Source: an uncultured Kangiella sp. (GTDB lineage Bacteria; Pseudomonadota; Gammaproteobacteria; Enterobacterales; Kangiellaceae). From it: a stretch of 64,000 nucleotides of DNA. Where the stretch lies: the NCBI GenBank assembly GCA_947498625.1, contig CANMKR010000003.1, positions 124,001 through 188,000 on the forward strand. The letters run 5' to 3'. The notes beneath the pieces are model-generated. The model saw nothing but the letters and a program-made list of their open reading frames with translations. It was not told where the DNA came from and ran no database searches. A program made the position numbers and the translations under genes. Below are positions 63,605-64,000 of this stretch, one piece after another (the stretch's first letter is position 1; each line of letters begins with the position of its first letter).

Positions 63605-64000
63605 TTATAAACCGCCGTTAAGCCACAACAATAAAATCACGAAAAATGGTGCTACCGAAAGCGTGCTATCCAGGCGGTCAAGAAGGCCTCCATGACCAGG
63701 TAAGATATTGCTAGTATCTTTAATATCTGCTTGGCGTTTCAACATAGAAATAAATAGATCGCCAATAACGGATACGATACCTAGAATAAGCACAAAAGGA
63801 ATAAAGTACTTCAGAGGTAGTGGTAAGCCCATATAAGTTCCAAGTGCCCAAGCCACTAACAAAGAGGTAATTAAACCACCAAAGAAACCTTCCCAAGTTT
63901 TATTAGGACTAACCACTGGCGCTAGTTTATTTTTACCAAAAGTTTTTCCAGTTAGATAAGCGCCAACATCAGCACCCCAAATAATAAAAAACATCAGTAA
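63605..64000 (-). CDS. cdsA: Phosphatidate cytidylyltransferase (partial)
   Basis: It makes CDP-diacylglycerol for phospholipid synthesis. Only the C-terminal part, about 130 residues, is in the window; the 5' end runs beyond position 64000. The diagnostic CdsA segment WGADVGAYLTGKTFGKNKL, then SPNKTWEGFFGG and SVIGDLFISMLKRQADIKD with GHGGLLDRLDS, is complete, with membrane helices between. It is placed before dxr in the conserved order. Confidence 0.94.
   Translation of the reverse strand, partial: LLMFFIIWGADVGAYLTGKTFGKNKLAPVVSPNKTWEGFFGGLITSLLVAWALGTYMGLPLPLKYFIPFVLILGIVSVIGDLFISMLKRQADIKDTSNILPGHGGLLDRLDSTLSVAPFFVILLLWLNGGL

Noticed and set aside
1-64000. tRNA, rRNA, insertion sequences, prophage, CRISPR and toxin-antitoxin pairs
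   Set aside because: I looked for T-arm patterns, transposase or integrase motifs and regular repeats and saw none. The XRE gene has no toxin partner, as its neighbour is a membrane protease. A tRNAscan and an IS database search would settle this.

Overview
The window is a compact, AT-rich stretch of a gammaproteobacterial chromosome. It carries a partial gene at each end and no rRNA, tRNA, insertion sequence, integrase, prophage or CRISPR array that I can see. Several housekeeping blocks have standard gammaproteobacterial content and order: cdsA-dxr-rseP-bamA-skp-lpxD-fabZ-lpxA-lpxB-rnhB-dnaE, cmk-rpsA-ihfB-lapA-lapB-pyrF, and aspS-yebC-ruvC-ruvA. Complete phenylalanine/tyrosine and histidine degradation clusters lie beside many exported proteins and peptidases. 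This fits a marine, amino-acid-degrading member of the Oceanospirillales/Kangiellaceae type, but that placement is an inference from gene content only.

Layout. 1-2541: the tail of an unknown gene, a small secreted protein, an OmpW porin and a HAF-repeat surface protein with a GlyGly-CTERM tail. 2560-7643 (minus strand): the homogentisate pathway, with hppD-hmgA-FAH-maiA as one operon and phhA as a separate unit. Together they take phenylalanine to fumarate and acetoacetate, except that no aminotransferase and no phhB are seen. 8010-14229: lytic transglycosylase slt, an outer-membrane barrel, a DUF6763 protein, ung and a degenerate hybrid sensor kinase. 14232-22674: the hut cluster (hutF, hutI, a GNAT protein, a fused hutG, hutC, hutU, hutH). 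It encodes the five-step route histidine -> urocanate -> imidazolonepropionate -> formimidoylglutamate -> formylglutamate -> glutamate + formate, and a perfect HutC-type palindrome lies between hutG and hutC. 22720-26470: an alpha/beta hydrolase, a DUF4139 protein, then an XRE regulator directly followed by a rhombosortase.

26481-33243 (minus): comEA-like, pyrF, lapB, lapA, ihfB, rpsA, cmk, hisC. 33450-35663: membrane-anchored oligopeptidase B. 35712-39652 (minus): ruvA, ruvC, yebC, aspS. 39941-45409: an exported amidohydrolase, a small lipoprotein, proS, a small lytic transglycosylase and a patatin. 45378-64000: tilS, accA and a DUF1287 protein, then a plus-strand alkylation-repair pair (Ada-AlkA fusion plus ogt), then the dnaE to cdsA lipid A / envelope-biogenesis block.

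The least ordinary items are the periodic operator-like array in front of the XRE-rhombosortase pair (with a probable rhombosortase substrate elsewhere in the window), the HutG with an extra N-terminal domain, a hybrid histidine kinase that appears to have lost its catalytic residues, and several strong hairpins whose orientation does not match the neighbouring genes. I found no obviously new multi-gene defence or biosynthetic system. All calls rest on reading motifs by eye; no database search was run.
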